A DNA stretch of 64,000 nt, taken from assembly GCF_020618475.1 (NCBI RefSeq), contig NZ_CP085337.1:62001-126000 (forward strand), written 5' to 3'. This DNA comes from Haladaptatus halobius (lineage in GTDB: Archaea; Halobacteriota; Halobacteria; Halobacteriales; Haladaptataceae). Positions 55,485-64,000 of this stretch are shown piece by piece. A program made the translations under genes and the position numbers. The notes beneath the pieces are model-generated. The model made no database searches. It saw nothing but the letters and a program-made list of their open reading frames with translations, and was not told the DNA's origin. The first letter of the stretch is position 1, and each line of letters opens with the position of its first letter.

Positions 55485-56351
55485 TTAGTCGTTCGAAGTA
55501 CCTTCGCTACTCTCCACCAGTTCGAACATGCAGCCCTGCTCGACGTGATGAACCGGCGTACCGGGGAACGTATCGTCGAGGCGTTCGGCGAGCAATTCGA
55601 TGCTCCGCACCTCACCGGTCGCGTGATTGACGACGACGACCGGCACGCCCGCGTCGACCGCGACGTGCCCGTCCCGCCAGTAGGTGAACCCGTCGTCGGA
55701 GCAGACGACCATGTCCGGGTCGTACGCGTCGAACATGTGTCGGAAGGGCGTGATAGCACCTGTGCCGACGACGATTCGAGAGACGGGAGTTTCCCCGTCG
55801 CCGAGCAGTTCCACCGCACTCTGACCGACGTCCCGAACCGAACTGGCGATTCCGCGGGCCGCCTCTCGGGCGGTTTGCTCGTCGACTTCGTAAACGCGGT
55901 AATAGTCGCCGCTCCCGAACGCCGCGGGCGGCACCGGCATCTCTCCCGCGGTCGCTTCTTCGGCTTCCGCGAAGCCGAGATGGCGTCCCCACGCATCCGG
56001 AACGCCGATCTTCGGGTATTGATCCCAGAGGTCGTGGCACCGGAGGATCACGAGGTCGTGTTCCTCGATGAACGCCTGCTTCTCGTCGATCAACTCGACG
56101 ACGCTCGGCGGATGGTTCTCTCGAATCGGCTCCGCTTCGTGGTCGTAATACGTGCCCTCGTGGGTGACGAAGACGTTGCAGCCGAGTTCGACGGCGCGTT
56201 CGAGCGCCCACGCGTAACTCATCCAGCCGACCGCGACGCCCTCGACCTCCGCGTTCGGGTCGCCCGCCTTGAACGTATCAACCGTGTCGTCCCAGTCCAC
56301 CCATCCCCCGTCGAGCGACCGCAGGTAGTCGCGAATCTCGCTCGCCTTCAT
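55485..56351 (-). CDS. Nif3-like dinuclear metal centre protein
   Basis: 288 aa. Nif3/DUF34 fold: the N-terminal half has NVFVTHEGTYYDHEAE with the metal-binding His/Glu pattern, and the C-terminal half has HDLVILRCHDLWD, VVGTGAITP and MVVCSDDGFTYWRDGH. The family binds two metal ions; its biochemical role is unsettled (GTP cyclohydrolase-like and unknown activities proposed). Its ATG overlaps the stop of the GH38 C-terminal gene by four bases (ATGA), so it belongs to a three-gene operon with the split mannosidase, an unusual context for Nif3. Confidence 0.8.
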   Translation of the reverse strand: MKASEIRDYLRSLDGGWVDWDDTVDTFKAGDPNAEVEGVAVGWMSYAWALERAVELGCNVFVTHEGTYYDHEAEPIRENHPPSVVELIDEKQAFIEEHDLVILRCHDLWDQYPKIGVPDAWGRHLGFAEAEEATAGEMPVPPAAFGSGDYYRVYEVDEQTAREAARGIASSVRDVGQSAVELLGDGETPVSRIVVGTGAITPFRHMFDAYDPDMVVCSDDGFTYWRDGHVAVDAGVPVVVVNHATGEVRSIELLAERLDDTFPGTPVHHVEQGCMFELVESSEGTSND

Positions 56352-57886
56352 GTTCGCCCCCCAAAGGAGAGACGAACGACGCGCAGCGTCCGCGGGTCGA
56401 TATCGACTACGACGCAGTCGTCGTCCACGTCGAGTGCCGGACCGTCCATCTCTTCGCCTAGCACCCCCACTGCTCGCGCGCCCGTAATTTCGAGCACGCC
56501 GGAGGCCACCGTCGCGGTTCGGGCGTCGTCGCTCGCGTTCAGTAGACCGACCTCAACCTGGCCATCGAGGGTGGTCTCGTCGGCGACCGCGTCCGGGTCG
56601 AGGAAGGCGTCCGCCCTCCCCGCCGGTCGGACGAAGAGCACCAGCACGGGCGGATCGGGAAGGTCGAACCACCGGCCGGAACGAGGGAACCGCGGCGACG
56701 CTCCCCCCTCCGCGAGCGGCTGGGCAAGCACGCCCCAGTGGTCTGCCTCCGCGCCCGCACGGTGGGCACGCGCCTCGTCGAAGCTACCCTCGTGAGGCCG
56801 GAGGTGGTACCGCGCCCTGACGACGCCCGGTTGGTGTGCGCGGAAGTTCGTGTTGTAGTAGTTCGTCGCAACCCACCCGAGCACCAGCGCCCGGTCGAGC
56901 GCGAACTCCTCTCGATTCTCCCCGAAGTGGAAGTCACCGAACTGGACGAGGGGATTCAGCGGACAACCGACCGTCATCCCTCGCTCATCGTTCGAGAGTT
57001 CCGTCCAGCGCTGGACGGTGTAGAAATCGCGGTTACACCCCGAAAGTTGGTCTCGCCCGGGTCGCATCGCCTGCCCGCCGACGTCGACGTGCGCTTCCGG
57101 GTCGGAGAGTGAGAGAGGAAATGCGAGGTACGTCGAGGATGGATGCGTGCTCCGACCCTCCACCCACGTCGCCTCGACCACGACGTTGCGACCCTCGTCG
57201 GGAACGAACACCCGGAGGTCGACGGCGCTGTCGAGGCCGGATACCGTCAACGACTGTCTGACGTCGTACCCCAGCGGCGTCCGGTAGACGTGGTGGGCGG
57301 TGACGCGCTCCGGGCCGTACCGCTCCGCTCGCCAGTCGGGTTGGTAGCCCAATCGAGGGGACTCCCACGATTCCGACTCCCGGTCCTCCACGAGTCCCGG
57401 AGCCGCGTTCCAGAGACCGTTTGGATTGGCGTCCCCGGCCTCCGGAGCGCGAAATAGCCGATCACGAGGTGCTTCGTGGTTCTCGTCCGCCAGGCGCTCT
57501 CGGACGACGCCGGCCAACGGGTACTCGGCCGTCTCGTCGACCCACTCGCAGCCGAGGTGTTTGTCCCACCATCCGGCGATACCGCCGCGCTCCCGGTCGA
57601 ATGTGATTCGGAACGCGTCGGTCTCGACGGTTCGCCGTTCGTCGGACGGCCACCCTTCGTTCGACAGTAATTCGCCGACGGGGACGACGGTGTATCCGTT
57701 CCCCGGAACTTCCGTTCGGGGAAGCAGGTACGTGTCGTCGTTGAATGCCCGGTCTTGCCAGTGTCGGGCGGAGAGTTCGTCGTCGGGCCGCCCCCGGGCG
57801 TTGACGGCGTACTTCGAGACGGGGCCGGAGATCGTCCGATCCCACGGAAGCGGGTTCGCGACGAGAACCCCTGAGTAGTCGGTCAT
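56348..57886 (-). CDS. GH38-like alpha-mannosidase, C-terminal (beta-sandwich) part as separate gene
   Basis: 512 aa from the ATG at 57886. Starts at the motif that normally follows the catalytic domain (VLVANPLPWDRTISGPV) and continues with the beta-rich GH38 middle/C-terminal domains (WDKHLGCEWVDETAEYPL, LRVFVPDEGRNVVVEATW). Contains no catalytic-domain residues. Its ATG overlaps the stop of the catalytic-half gene at 57883 (ATGA) and is preceded by GGAGGTGG, so it is translated by coupling as a second polypeptide. The two gene products together match one typical GH38 enzyme of about 925 aa. Confidence 0.85.
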   Translation of the reverse strand: MTDYSGVLVANPLPWDRTISGPVSKYAVNARGRPDDELSARHWQDRAFNDDTYLLPRTEVPGNGYTVVPVGELLSNEGWPSDERRTVETDAFRITFDRERGGIAGWWDKHLGCEWVDETAEYPLAGVVRERLADENHEAPRDRLFRAPEAGDANPNGLWNAAPGLVEDRESESWESPRLGYQPDWRAERYGPERVTAHHVYRTPLGYDVRQSLTVSGLDSAVDLRVFVPDEGRNVVVEATWVEGRSTHPSSTYLAFPLSLSDPEAHVDVGGQAMRPGRDQLSGCNRDFYTVQRWTELSNDERGMTVGCPLNPLVQFGDFHFGENREEFALDRALVLGWVATNYYNTNFRAHQPGVVRARYHLRPHEGSFDEARAHRAGAEADHWGVLAQPLAEGGASPRFPRSGRWFDLPDPPVLVLFVRPAGRADAFLDPDAVADETTLDGQVEVGLLNASDDARTATVASGVLEITGARAVGVLGEEMDGPALDVDDDCVVVDIDPRTLRVVRLSFGGRT

Positions 57887-59124
57887 TCGCCCACCTCCTC
57901 GGCCACGTGCCGTGTAAGTTCGGCGAGGGCGTCGCGCCGCAGCAGGAGACTCCCGCTTCGCGCGTCGTAGGCCTGCTTCGCTTTGTGAGCCCACTGACTG
58001 CGCGTGTCGTCCGACTCGGCATGTTCGACCGAGACGTCCGCGCCCCACGTGTGCTCGTCGTACATCGCCATGCTCCACCATGCTTGTTCGCGTTGTCCCG
58101 GGGCACTCCGCCGGACGGGAGACCGTTCGCCTTTGCCACGACCGGCCGCGGTCAGTGCGGACTCCAGGGCGTCCGCGGTACCCAGTCGGCGTCGACTCTC
58201 GCGGTTAATCGCCGTCTCGCGCGCGCTGGTGATCGAACCGAAGTTCCAGTAGTCGGTCCAGTCGCCGCGGTGAACTGGGAGCGTCGCGTCGCAGTCGTCG
58301 ACGGCGTCCCACCACTTGCTCGGTGTCGCTAGTCGCAACGACGGGAGGTCGCCGTCCGCGACAGCGGGGTCGTCGTTCCACTTGGCGACGAACGACGGGA
58401 GGGTGTCGAACGGCGGGTTGTTGTCGAAGAACGGATGGGTGGTTTGGATCATGAGGATCGGCAGGTCGTAGTCGATGCGATCCAAGTGGTCGTCGAGTCG
58501 CGGCAGCCAGCGGGAGCGAAGGTCGTCTGCATCTCGACCGATACCCATGTTGTAGCCGCCGCCGTATTGGAATCCGTTGTAGGTTCGTAACGTACGACCG
58601 CTCGGGCCTTCCCAGCGGAACGCGAGCGGTCGCTCCAACGGGGCACCGCCCCAATGGCGGTTCACGGCCATGGAGAACCCGTCGATGCCCGCGTCCAGCA
58701 GGCGGTCGACCAGCGGCCAGTTGTGGCCGTTAACGTCGCCGTTCATCCCGGTGCTGATCTCGAATCCGTACTCCTCGCGCAGGTAACGCAATGGGCGGAG
58801 TGATTCGAGAAGTTCCGACTGGTCGTACAGTGGCGTGAGGTTGCCGAACATCCCCGTCACCTCGATTCGGTCGTGCTCCTCCAACGCACGAAATCGCGCG
58901 ACGTCCTCGTCGGACGCTGCTCGAAGCCAGCGCAATAGCGGTGCCGTCGTCTCGACCGTCCATTGAAACGCTTCGGATTGCGGTCGGTCGATATCCCGCT
59001 CCGCCAAATCGATCGCCTTGTCGATAAATCGTCGCTGAAGATCCCAGACGACGGGCTGGTCGTGCGTGTATCCGATATCGGTGTGACTGTGGTGGACGAC
59101 GTATATCTCGTCGATAGTATTCAT
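57883..59124 (-). CDS. GH38-like alpha-mannosidase, N-terminal catalytic part as separate gene
   Basis: 413 aa. Seven-stranded GH38 catalytic domain: HSHTDIGYTH gives His14 and Asp16 (zinc), NGDVNGHNW gives candidate nucleophile Asp130, and YDEHTWGAD gives His358, the probable fourth zinc ligand. The protein ends just where the helical domain gives way to the beta domains, encoded by the next overlapping gene. TATA-like box 59157-59163 is about 33 nt before the ATG. No signal peptide, so it would work in the cytoplasm on imported mannosides or related glycans. Confidence 0.88.
   Translation of the reverse strand: MNTIDEIYVVHHSHTDIGYTHDQPVVWDLQRRFIDKAIDLAERDIDRPQSEAFQWTVETTAPLLRWLRAASDEDVARFRALEEHDRIEVTGMFGNLTPLYDQSELLESLRPLRYLREEYGFEISTGMNGDVNGHNWPLVDRLLDAGIDGFSMAVNRHWGGAPLERPLAFRWEGPSGRTLRTYNGFQYGGGYNMGIGRDADDLRSRWLPRLDDHLDRIDYDLPILMIQTTHPFFDNNPPFDTLPSFVAKWNDDPAVADGDLPSLRLATPSKWWDAVDDCDATLPVHRGDWTDYWNFGSITSARETAINRESRRRLGTADALESALTAAGRGKGERSPVRRSAPGQREQAWWSMAMYDEHTWGADVSVEHAESDDTRSQWAHKAKQAYDARSGSLLLRRDALAELTRHVAEEVGE
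57891..57898 (-). promoter_or_regulatory. Ribosome-binding site for the GH38 C-terminal gene
   Basis: Minus strand GGAGGTGG lies four nt before the ATG at 57886 and inside the catalytic-half gene. It supports two separate proteins rather than a simple frameshift error. Confidence 0.6.
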
Positions 59125-59156
59125 CTGAACGGTTCGTGTTATTTAGGGGCAAGGGC

Positions 59157-59163
59157 TTTATAG
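59157..59163 (-). promoter_or_regulatory. TATA-like box for the GH38 operon
   Basis: Minus strand CTATAAA about 33 nt before the ATG at 59124. Confidence 0.5.
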
Positions 59164-59332
59164 ATTCTCTCTCATCGCCGTTGAGTCGGGCAGGCACCTC
59201 TTCGATTCTCTCCGCCACCGTCGACGTTCCGTCTCTCACCTGCTCCGTTCATCCCCTCTCGGTTGCGGTGCTTGGAAAAGCGAGAAAACACTCCGTCGGA
59301 ATCTTAATTCCTACCCCGCAAGAGCAATTACT

Positions 59333-59632
59333 GTGTTCGAACTGAACATAACGCTTGCAATACTCTTTCCGGACAGCGACGTCGAAGAGACCGCCGCTGC
59401 ACATACTGAGACGGGTGTAGCTGCTGTCGAATACTTCGACTGGCAGACGGAGCTGGCGGATGCCGCGGTCGAGACGTTCTGCGATGGGGGTCTCGACGTC
59501 GCCGCGACGGGGTTTCCGATGGCAAACCCAGCACCGACCGACCCCGACCACCGAAATCCTGCCGTCGACGCCCTCGAGCGCTCCGTCGACGGGACGGTGG
59601 AAGTTCGAGGTTCGAAAGATCCTGGAAAGTAA
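59333..59632 (+). pseudogene. Hydroxypyruvate-isomerase-like gene fragment (N-terminal part)
   Basis: 99 codons from a GTG. The first 30 match the start of the TIM-barrel hydroxypyruvate isomerase family (FELNITLAILFPDSDVEETAA, then VAAVEYFDWQTELADAAVE), but the frame leaves the family after about residue 70 and ends; a real member would be about 260 aa. Probably a truncated relic, although a short product cannot be excluded. Confidence 0.55.
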
Positions 59633-59711
59633 GCTAACGTCCGCCGGAGTGGTGACCGGGTCCACCTGTTTTCGGTGTTGAGAGGCGTGCGAAATTGATT
59701 CGAGGAGAAGG

Positions 59712-59718
59712 TTTATAC
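59712..59718 (+). promoter_or_regulatory. TATA-like box for the FAD oxidoreductase gene
   Basis: TTTATAC about 32 nt before the ATG at 59747. Confidence 0.5.
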
Positions 59719-59746
59719 GCTCATCCAGGCTGCGAGTTAATGTCAC

Positions 59747-61885
59747 ATGGTATCGTACGACGTTACAGTCATCGGTGCGACGCCTGGCGGCGTAATGGCA
59801 GCTGTTCACGCCGCCCGCGCCGGTCGGGAGACGTGTCTCGTGGCGCTCAACGACCACCTCGGCGGTATGATGGCCAGCGGGCTAGGCGTAACCGACACGC
59901 TGCTCAGTCCGCGGAAAGCACGGGCTCCGCTATTGGACGAGTTCTTCGAGCGTGTTCGAATTCATTACCGGGAAACCTACGGTGACGCGTCGGAACAGTA
60001 CCGAAACTGCAATGCGGGACTGTTCTTCGAACCCCACGTCGCCGAAGGGGTCTTCGAGGAGATGGTCGACGTGCCGGAACTCACGGTTCGGCGACAACGG
60101 TATCCGGCGAGCGCCGAACGAGAGGGCTCGCGCGTCCGGTGTGTCACCCTCGAATCATTCGCCGACGAGCCGTCCGTGCGGGTCGATGCGTCGGTGTTCA
60201 TCGATGCGACCTACGAGGGAGATCTCGCCGCCATCGCTGGCGTTCCCTACCGGGTGGGTCGGGAGTCCCGCGAGGAGTACGGTGAACGCTTCGCCGGACG
60301 GGTCTTCGTCGACGCCGAAAACGACGCCTCGCTGCGACCGGGAACCACCGGCGAGGGCGATGACGCAGTTCAATCATACAACTACCGGTTGTGCCTATGT
60401 AGCGACCCTGATAACCGGCGCTATCCCGAGAAGCCAGACGGTTACGACCGACGGGAGTACCTCTGGATCGTAAAATCGTGGGATGAGATGGCGGCGTATC
60501 TCGACGAACAAGGCATCGAGGACGGAATGGCGGCGGGCCTCCGCTCCCGGACGTCGGACGCCCTGGCAGACGCCATGACTCAGTGGATGGAAGACGATGG
60601 GCCGCCGGACGTCGGTGACGAGAACCGATGGACGCGGCTGGAAGACGATCCCTACCGTCCCGTCGACCCCATCGAGACCGAACCGCTGCCCTGTCCCGCC
60701 CAAACGTCGCTACTAGAGCGTTCGGGGATGGAACTACTGGGGCTGTTTCAGGGCGGCGACTTCGAATGGGGGAAGCTTCCGAACGACAAACACGACCTGA
60801 ACACCTGCGACCTCGTGGGCGAATCCGACGCCTACCCCGAGGCCGATTGGGACGGTCGCGAGGAAATTGAGAAGCGCCACCGTGACTACGTCCTCGGGTT
60901 CCTCTACTTCCTCCAGAACGACGACGCGGTTCCCCCGCGATTGCAGGAACGGGTCCGCAAGTGGGGGCTGGCGGCAGACGAGTTCGAGGACAACGACAAC
61001 GTTCCGTTCCAGCTCTACGTTCGCGAGGCGCGCCGGATCGAGGGGCGGAAAACTTTCACAGAGCGTGACGCCCTCCTGGCGGAGGGGCTTGATCGCGCGC
61101 CGATCAATGAGACCGCGGTCGCCATCGCCGAGTATCCGCTCGACGCTCACGATGTTCGACCGATGCGTCGAACCGGTACGACCGCAGACGGTCGATTCTT
61201 CCTGACCGAGCTGACGGTTCCTTCCCAGATTCCCTACGAATGCATCGTCCCCGAAGACGCCGACAACCTCCTCGTCCCTATGGCGATGTCCGCGAGCCAC
61301 GTCGGCTTTCAGACGATTCGGCTGGAGCCGACGTGGATCCAACTCGGAGAGGCGGCAGGCATCGCCGCGGCCGAGTCGCTCGAACGCGGTACCGTCCCGG
61401 GCACGCTCGATCCGACCGACTTACAGCGTCGGCTCGCGGAGGTCGGGAACACGCTCGCGTTCTTTACCGACTTCGACGCGAAAACCGACGAACCGTGGGT
61501 GCCGGCCGTCCAGTTCCTCGCCACGAAAGGGTTCTTCCGTGGATACGAAGCCCGACCGGAGGCCCCACTGGACGAGAACACGGCCGAAGTATGGGCACGT
61601 TCGACCGCTACGCTTCTCGCGAACGCCCCGGACGACTCCGCTCGAGATGCGACCGAACGTGCACGCGTTCTCCCTCTGACGCCCAGTAATAACGTCGTGA
61701 GCGCCCGAGAATTTATCGACGACGTTCGACAAGCGTGTAAGGGAAGAGGAATGCGGATTGTTTCCGAGGACTGCTCGCCTCGCGCCGCGGCGGACGATTG
61801 TGGTCTGACTGGTGCGGACGAGCTCTCACGGGGTGACGCCTGCCGAATCGTCTACCGCCTCTTAGCCGGTTTGGATACCGCGTGA
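59747..61885 (+). CDS. FAD-dependent oxidoreductase (FAD_oxidored, PF12831-like)
   Basis: 712 aa. N-terminal dinucleotide-binding motif VIGATPGGVMAAVHAARAG followed by DHLGGMMASGLGVTD, both characteristic of this family; later FIDATYEGDLAAIAGVPYRVGRES and the C-terminal FAD-contacting region MAMSASHVGFQTIRLEPTWIQLGEAAG. Members often sit with sugar or sugar-acid catabolic genes and their substrates are largely unknown. Cytoplasmic (no signal). The truncated isomerase fragment immediately upstream may have belonged to the same operon. Confidence 0.88.
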   Translation: MVSYDVTVIGATPGGVMAAVHAARAGRETCLVALNDHLGGMMASGLGVTDTLLSPRKARAPLLDEFFERVRIHYRETYGDASEQYRNCNAGLFFEPHVAEGVFEEMVDVPELTVRRQRYPASAEREGSRVRCVTLESFADEPSVRVDASVFIDATYEGDLAAIAGVPYRVGRESREEYGERFAGRVFVDAENDASLRPGTTGEGDDAVQSYNYRLCLCSDPDNRRYPEKPDGYDRREYLWIVKSWDEMAAYLDEQGIEDGMAAGLRSRTSDALADAMTQWMEDDGPPDVGDENRWTRLEDDPYRPVDPIETEPLPCPAQTSLLERSGMELLGLFQGGDFEWGKLPNDKHDLNTCDLVGESDAYPEADWDGREEIEKRHRDYVLGFLYFLQNDDAVPPRLQERVRKWGLAADEFEDNDNVPFQLYVREARRIEGRKTFTERDALLAEGLDRAPINETAVAIAEYPLDAHDVRPMRRTGTTADGRFFLTELTVPSQIPYECIVPEDADNLLVPMAMSASHVGFQTIRLEPTWIQLGEAAGIAAAESLERGTVPGTLDPTDLQRRLAEVGNTLAFFTDFDAKTDEPWVPAVQFLATKGFFRGYEARPEAPLDENTAEVWARSTATLLANAPDDSARDATERARVLPLTPSNNVVSAREFIDDVRQACKGRGMRIVSEDCSPRAAADDCGLTGADELSRGDACRIVYRLLAGLDTA

Positions 61886-61933
61886 TCCCGTGGAAACGTC
61901 GACGACCGACCGCATCCTCGTCGAGCGTTTTGT

Positions 61934-63424
61934 TCAGGCGTTCCGTTCGTACTCGTACGCCACGTCGAGGAGCGTCCCATCGTCGTGCCAAGCGCCCACG
62001 AGTTGCATCCCGACGGGGAGGTTTTCTACTTCCCCACAGGGGACGCTCAGTGCCGGATGACCGGTTACGTTTGCGGGCGCGAGCGAGCCGTTCGGCGAGG
62101 GCATATTCTCGTTACCGAACGCCCCCAGTTCGAGCGCCGTCGTCGGCGTCGAGGGCGCGACCAGCACGTCCACCTCCGCCAGCGCCTCGTCGACGACCTC
62201 GGTGAGGGCGGTTCGAAGGTTCTGCGCTCGGGTGTAGTGGCGCGCGCCGTGGTTGTACAGCAGGTGCGCACCGAGGAGGATGACCTCCTTCGGAACCGTC
62301 CCGATGTCGGCGCTCGACCCGCGACGAACCCGCTCGAACCCGGCGGTCAGGCTCTCGATGCTGGCGCGGCGTCGCCAGAGTCCGACGTCGTTGGTCAGGT
62401 ACGCGGCGGCGAACTCCACGGGGCCGATACCCCACCACGCTGCCCCAACATGTTGGAGTTCGGGAATCTCGATCGACGTCACGCTAGCGCCGAGCAATTC
62501 GAGGTCCGCGACCGCGTCGCGCACCGTCGTGGCGACGGCGTCGGTCGCAAACCCATCGAAGTAGTTCTCGAGGACGCCCACGGTCACGTTGTCGAGATCG
62601 GTTCCGATATCGGTCGCAAACGACCGATTCCCCTCGTTCGTTATCCGTTTACCGCCTGGAGCATCAGCGATGACGTCCATCGCCTTCGCCGCCGTCTCGA
62701 CGTCCACGGCCATCGGGCCGATGTCTTCAAGCGAGTCGCCCTGCGTAAAGAAGCCGCGCTTCGGGACGCGTCCATGTGTGGGTTTCAAGCCAACGACGCC
62801 GCAGTAACTTGCCGGGATACGGATACTGCCGCCGGTGTCGGAGCCGAGGGCGAAATCCACATCGCCCGCAGCGACGGCGGCTCCGCTTCCGCCCGACGAG
62901 CCGCCTGCCACGTGATTCGGATCGACGGGGTTGGTCGACGGACCGTACGCGCTGCTCTCCGAGGTCGGTCCCATCGCCATCTCGTCGAGGTTCGTCTTTC
63001 CCCGCAGACGCGCCCCCGCCTCGAGGAGTCGGTCGACGACCGTCGCGTGTTCACCGGGGACGATTCCTTCGAACCCGTGCGAGGCGTTCGTCGTCTCGAC
63101 GCCGCGGACGGCGATGTTATCTTTCACTCCGACGCGAACGCCGGCGAGGACTCCGCTCGCATCGTCGCGCTCCAGTTCGAACCTCGTTATCCAAGCGTTG
63201 TACGGGTTATCGTCGGTCGGCGGGCGGTACGGTGATGTGATGAACGTGTCACCGTCTCCACCCCGGTCTCTGAGCGAATCTATCGGGGTCGTTTCCAGCG
63301 TCTCGTAGATATCCACGTCCGAGTATCCGGCGGCGGACTTCGCCTCGCCCTCGGTGAGTTCCATCCCGATACGCTCGGCGAGCACCTCCGCCTCCGCTTC
63401 GGAGAAGTGTCTGTACTTGCTCAT
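61934..63424 (-). CDS. Amidase-signature enzyme
   Basis: 496 aa. Hydrolyses a carbon-nitrogen amide bond. Ser-cisSer-Lys triad: Lys101 in GVRVGVKDNIAV, cis-Ser about 176 in AGGSSGGSGAAVAAG, and nucleophile Ser200 in GSDTGGSIRIP. About 90 residues precede the signature domain, an extension not recognised. GatA is unlikely because neighbouring gatB/gatC genes are absent and the context is sugar catabolism. Substrate unknown. It is 12 nt from the oxidoreductase at 63437 on the same strand, so cotranscription is likely. Confidence 0.9.
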   Translation of the reverse strand: MSKYRHFSEAEAEVLAERIGMELTEGEAKSAAGYSDVDIYETLETTPIDSLRDRGGDGDTFITSPYRPPTDDNPYNAWITRFELERDDASGVLAGVRVGVKDNIAVRGVETTNASHGFEGIVPGEHATVVDRLLEAGARLRGKTNLDEMAMGPTSESSAYGPSTNPVDPNHVAGGSSGGSGAAVAAGDVDFALGSDTGGSIRIPASYCGVVGLKPTHGRVPKRGFFTQGDSLEDIGPMAVDVETAAKAMDVIADAPGGKRITNEGNRSFATDIGTDLDNVTVGVLENYFDGFATDAVATTVRDAVADLELLGASVTSIEIPELQHVGAAWWGIGPVEFAAAYLTNDVGLWRRRASIESLTAGFERVRRGSSADIGTVPKEVILLGAHLLYNHGARHYTRAQNLRTALTEVVDEALAEVDVLVAPSTPTTALELGAFGNENMPSPNGSLAPANVTGHPALSVPCGEVENLPVGMQLVGAWHDDGTLLDVAYEYERNA

Positions 63425-63436
63425 CGTCTTCCAGTG

Positions 63437-64000
63437 TCAGTAGTCAAGGTCAACATCAACCCGTTCGCCGGACCAGGCGGACTCGTAGGCCGCTTCGGTC
63501 ACCGCCGTCGACAGCAGGCCATCGTGAACGGTGGCCGGCGGTTCGCTGTCGGTTTCGATAGCTTCGATGAAGGCGTCGGCTTTCGGGAGTTCCGAACCGA
63601 GATTGATGTTCGGCGTGTGGATGTCGCCGTCGGTATCGACCGTGCGGAACCTCCGCGGGTTCCACTCGTGACCGTCGATGAGCGTCGCGCCGTCATCACC
63701 CCAGAACCGGTACGTCTCGCTCACGCGTGGCGCGTCCCCCGAGACGGCGATGGACGCGACGCTATCGTTCTCGAACCGGACGGTAAGCCCCGCTTGGATA
63801 TCGACCCGTTCCTCGTCGTCGTGGAACGTCATCTGTGCGGTTACCGAAGACGGCGCCTCGTCCATCACCCACAGCACCGCGTCGACGACGTGACTCCCCG
63901 AATCGTACAACTGCCCGCCGCCGCTCAAGTCCGGGTTGGCCTTCCAGGACCCGCCGACGGCATTGATCCAGTCTTGGGTGATTTCGGCGGTGACGAACTC
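63437..64000 (-). CDS. Gfo/Idh/MocA-family oxidoreductase, C-terminal part (cut by window edge)
   Basis: At least 188 codons; the 5' end lies outside the window. The visible frame contains the GFO_IDH_MocA C-terminal domain: GGGQLYDSGSHVVDAVLWVM (the His that follows is often catalytic), then a beta-sheet region (ADAFIEAIETDSEPPATVHDGLL typical tail). Upstream of an in-frame Met the frame remains open through residues matching WINAVGGSWKANPDL, so the gene is longer than that Met suggests. Family members oxidise sugars or inositols with NAD(P). Confidence 0.88.
   Translation of the reverse strand, partial: EFVTAEITQDWINAVGGSWKANPDLSGGGQLYDSGSHVVDAVLWVMDEAPSSVTAQMTFHDDEERVDIQAGLTVRFENDSVASIAVSGDAPRVSETYRFWGDDGATLIDGHEWNPRRFRTVDTDGDIHTPNINLGSELPKADAFIEAIETDSEPPATVHDGLLSTAVTEAAYESAWSGERVDVDLDY

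Noticed and set aside
55545..56795. A 416-codon plus-strand frame over the Nif3 and GH38 genes
   Set aside because: Antisense shadow of two well-supported genes that have conserved motifs and coupled overlaps on the minus strand.
57883..57886. A simple frameshift splitting the GH38 gene
   Set aside because: The break lies exactly at a domain boundary with ATGA overlap and a good ribosome-binding site, so two separate genes are more likely than an error, though this is not proven.
1..64000. CRISPR arrays, tRNA and rRNA genes
   Set aside because: No regularly spaced direct repeats, no tRNA-like cloverleaf sequences with T-loop consensus, and no rRNA segments were recognised on either strand by eye.

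Overview
The window is chromosome-like DNA from a halophilic archaeon (class Halobacteria). The evidence is very acidic predicted proteins with G/C-rich third codon positions, twin-arginine (Tat) signals followed by lipobox cysteines on substrate-binding proteins, TATA-like boxes about 22-32 nt before start codons (leaderless style), and families typical of haloarchaea (malate synthase of the haloarchaeal type, HalOD1, TRAM protein). The genus cannot be told from the sequence alone. Most of the window is a carbohydrate-catabolism region interleaved with patches of decayed mobile DNA and broken genes.

Layout. 139-5078: parts of a peptide/oligosaccharide ABC importer (lipoprotein plus two ATPases; no permease in the window). 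5313-7800: small membrane protein, SGNH esterase, then an AT-rich stretch holding a perfect 16-bp inverted repeat. 7801-12256: hexuronate module (IclR regulator, SDR oxidoreductase, glucuronate isomerase uxaC, mannonate dehydratase uxuA). 12414-17847: small proteins, a CPH-type copper P-type ATPase with a small Cys protein beside it, and malate synthase. 17973-21004: a Tat-exported peptidoglycan amidase, a glycosyltransferase fused to a second Tat signal and an unknown domain, and a DsrE protein. 21560-22874: relics of an IS630-type transposase and of a LamG-domain protein. 23115-26039: galactonate module (IclR, SDR, D-galactonate dehydratase with a one-base frameshift). 26379-41778: galactoside region: a 1564-aa exported GH2 beta-galactosidase with two LamG modules nested in it, three GH97 genes (one intact, two broken) and a complete family-1 sugar ABC importer. 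42415-48952: NhaC antiporter, VOC protein, small haloarchaeal proteins, relics of a DHFR-like gene and of the same IS630 family, and a sulfatase. 49428-55329: IclR, two TIM-barrel isomerases, PfkB kinase, DhnA-type class I aldolase and a zinc-type dehydrogenase, which together look like an uncharacterised sugar pathway. 55485-59124: a three-gene operon with a GH38-like mannosidase split into two overlapping genes plus a Nif3-like gene. 59333-64000: relic of a hydroxypyruvate-isomerase-like gene, FAD oxidoreductase, amidase, and the C-terminal part of a Gfo/Idh/MocA oxidoreductase cut by the window edge.

How it works together (inference): secreted Tat-exported glycosidases (GH2, GH97), esterase and sulfatase would trim galactose-containing glycans outside or at the surface; the ABC importer 32712-37243 would take up the products; galactose would be oxidised to galactonate and dehydrated by DgoD, while uronic acids pass through UxaC, an SDR and UxuA to 2-keto-3-deoxygluconate. 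Each module carries its own IclR-family regulator. Malate synthase belongs to the glyoxylate route. Several key genes (dgoD, two GH97 copies) are interrupted, some in A-runs, so either the galactoside capacity is decaying or the assembly has homopolymer errors. No tRNA, rRNA or CRISPR array was recognised.
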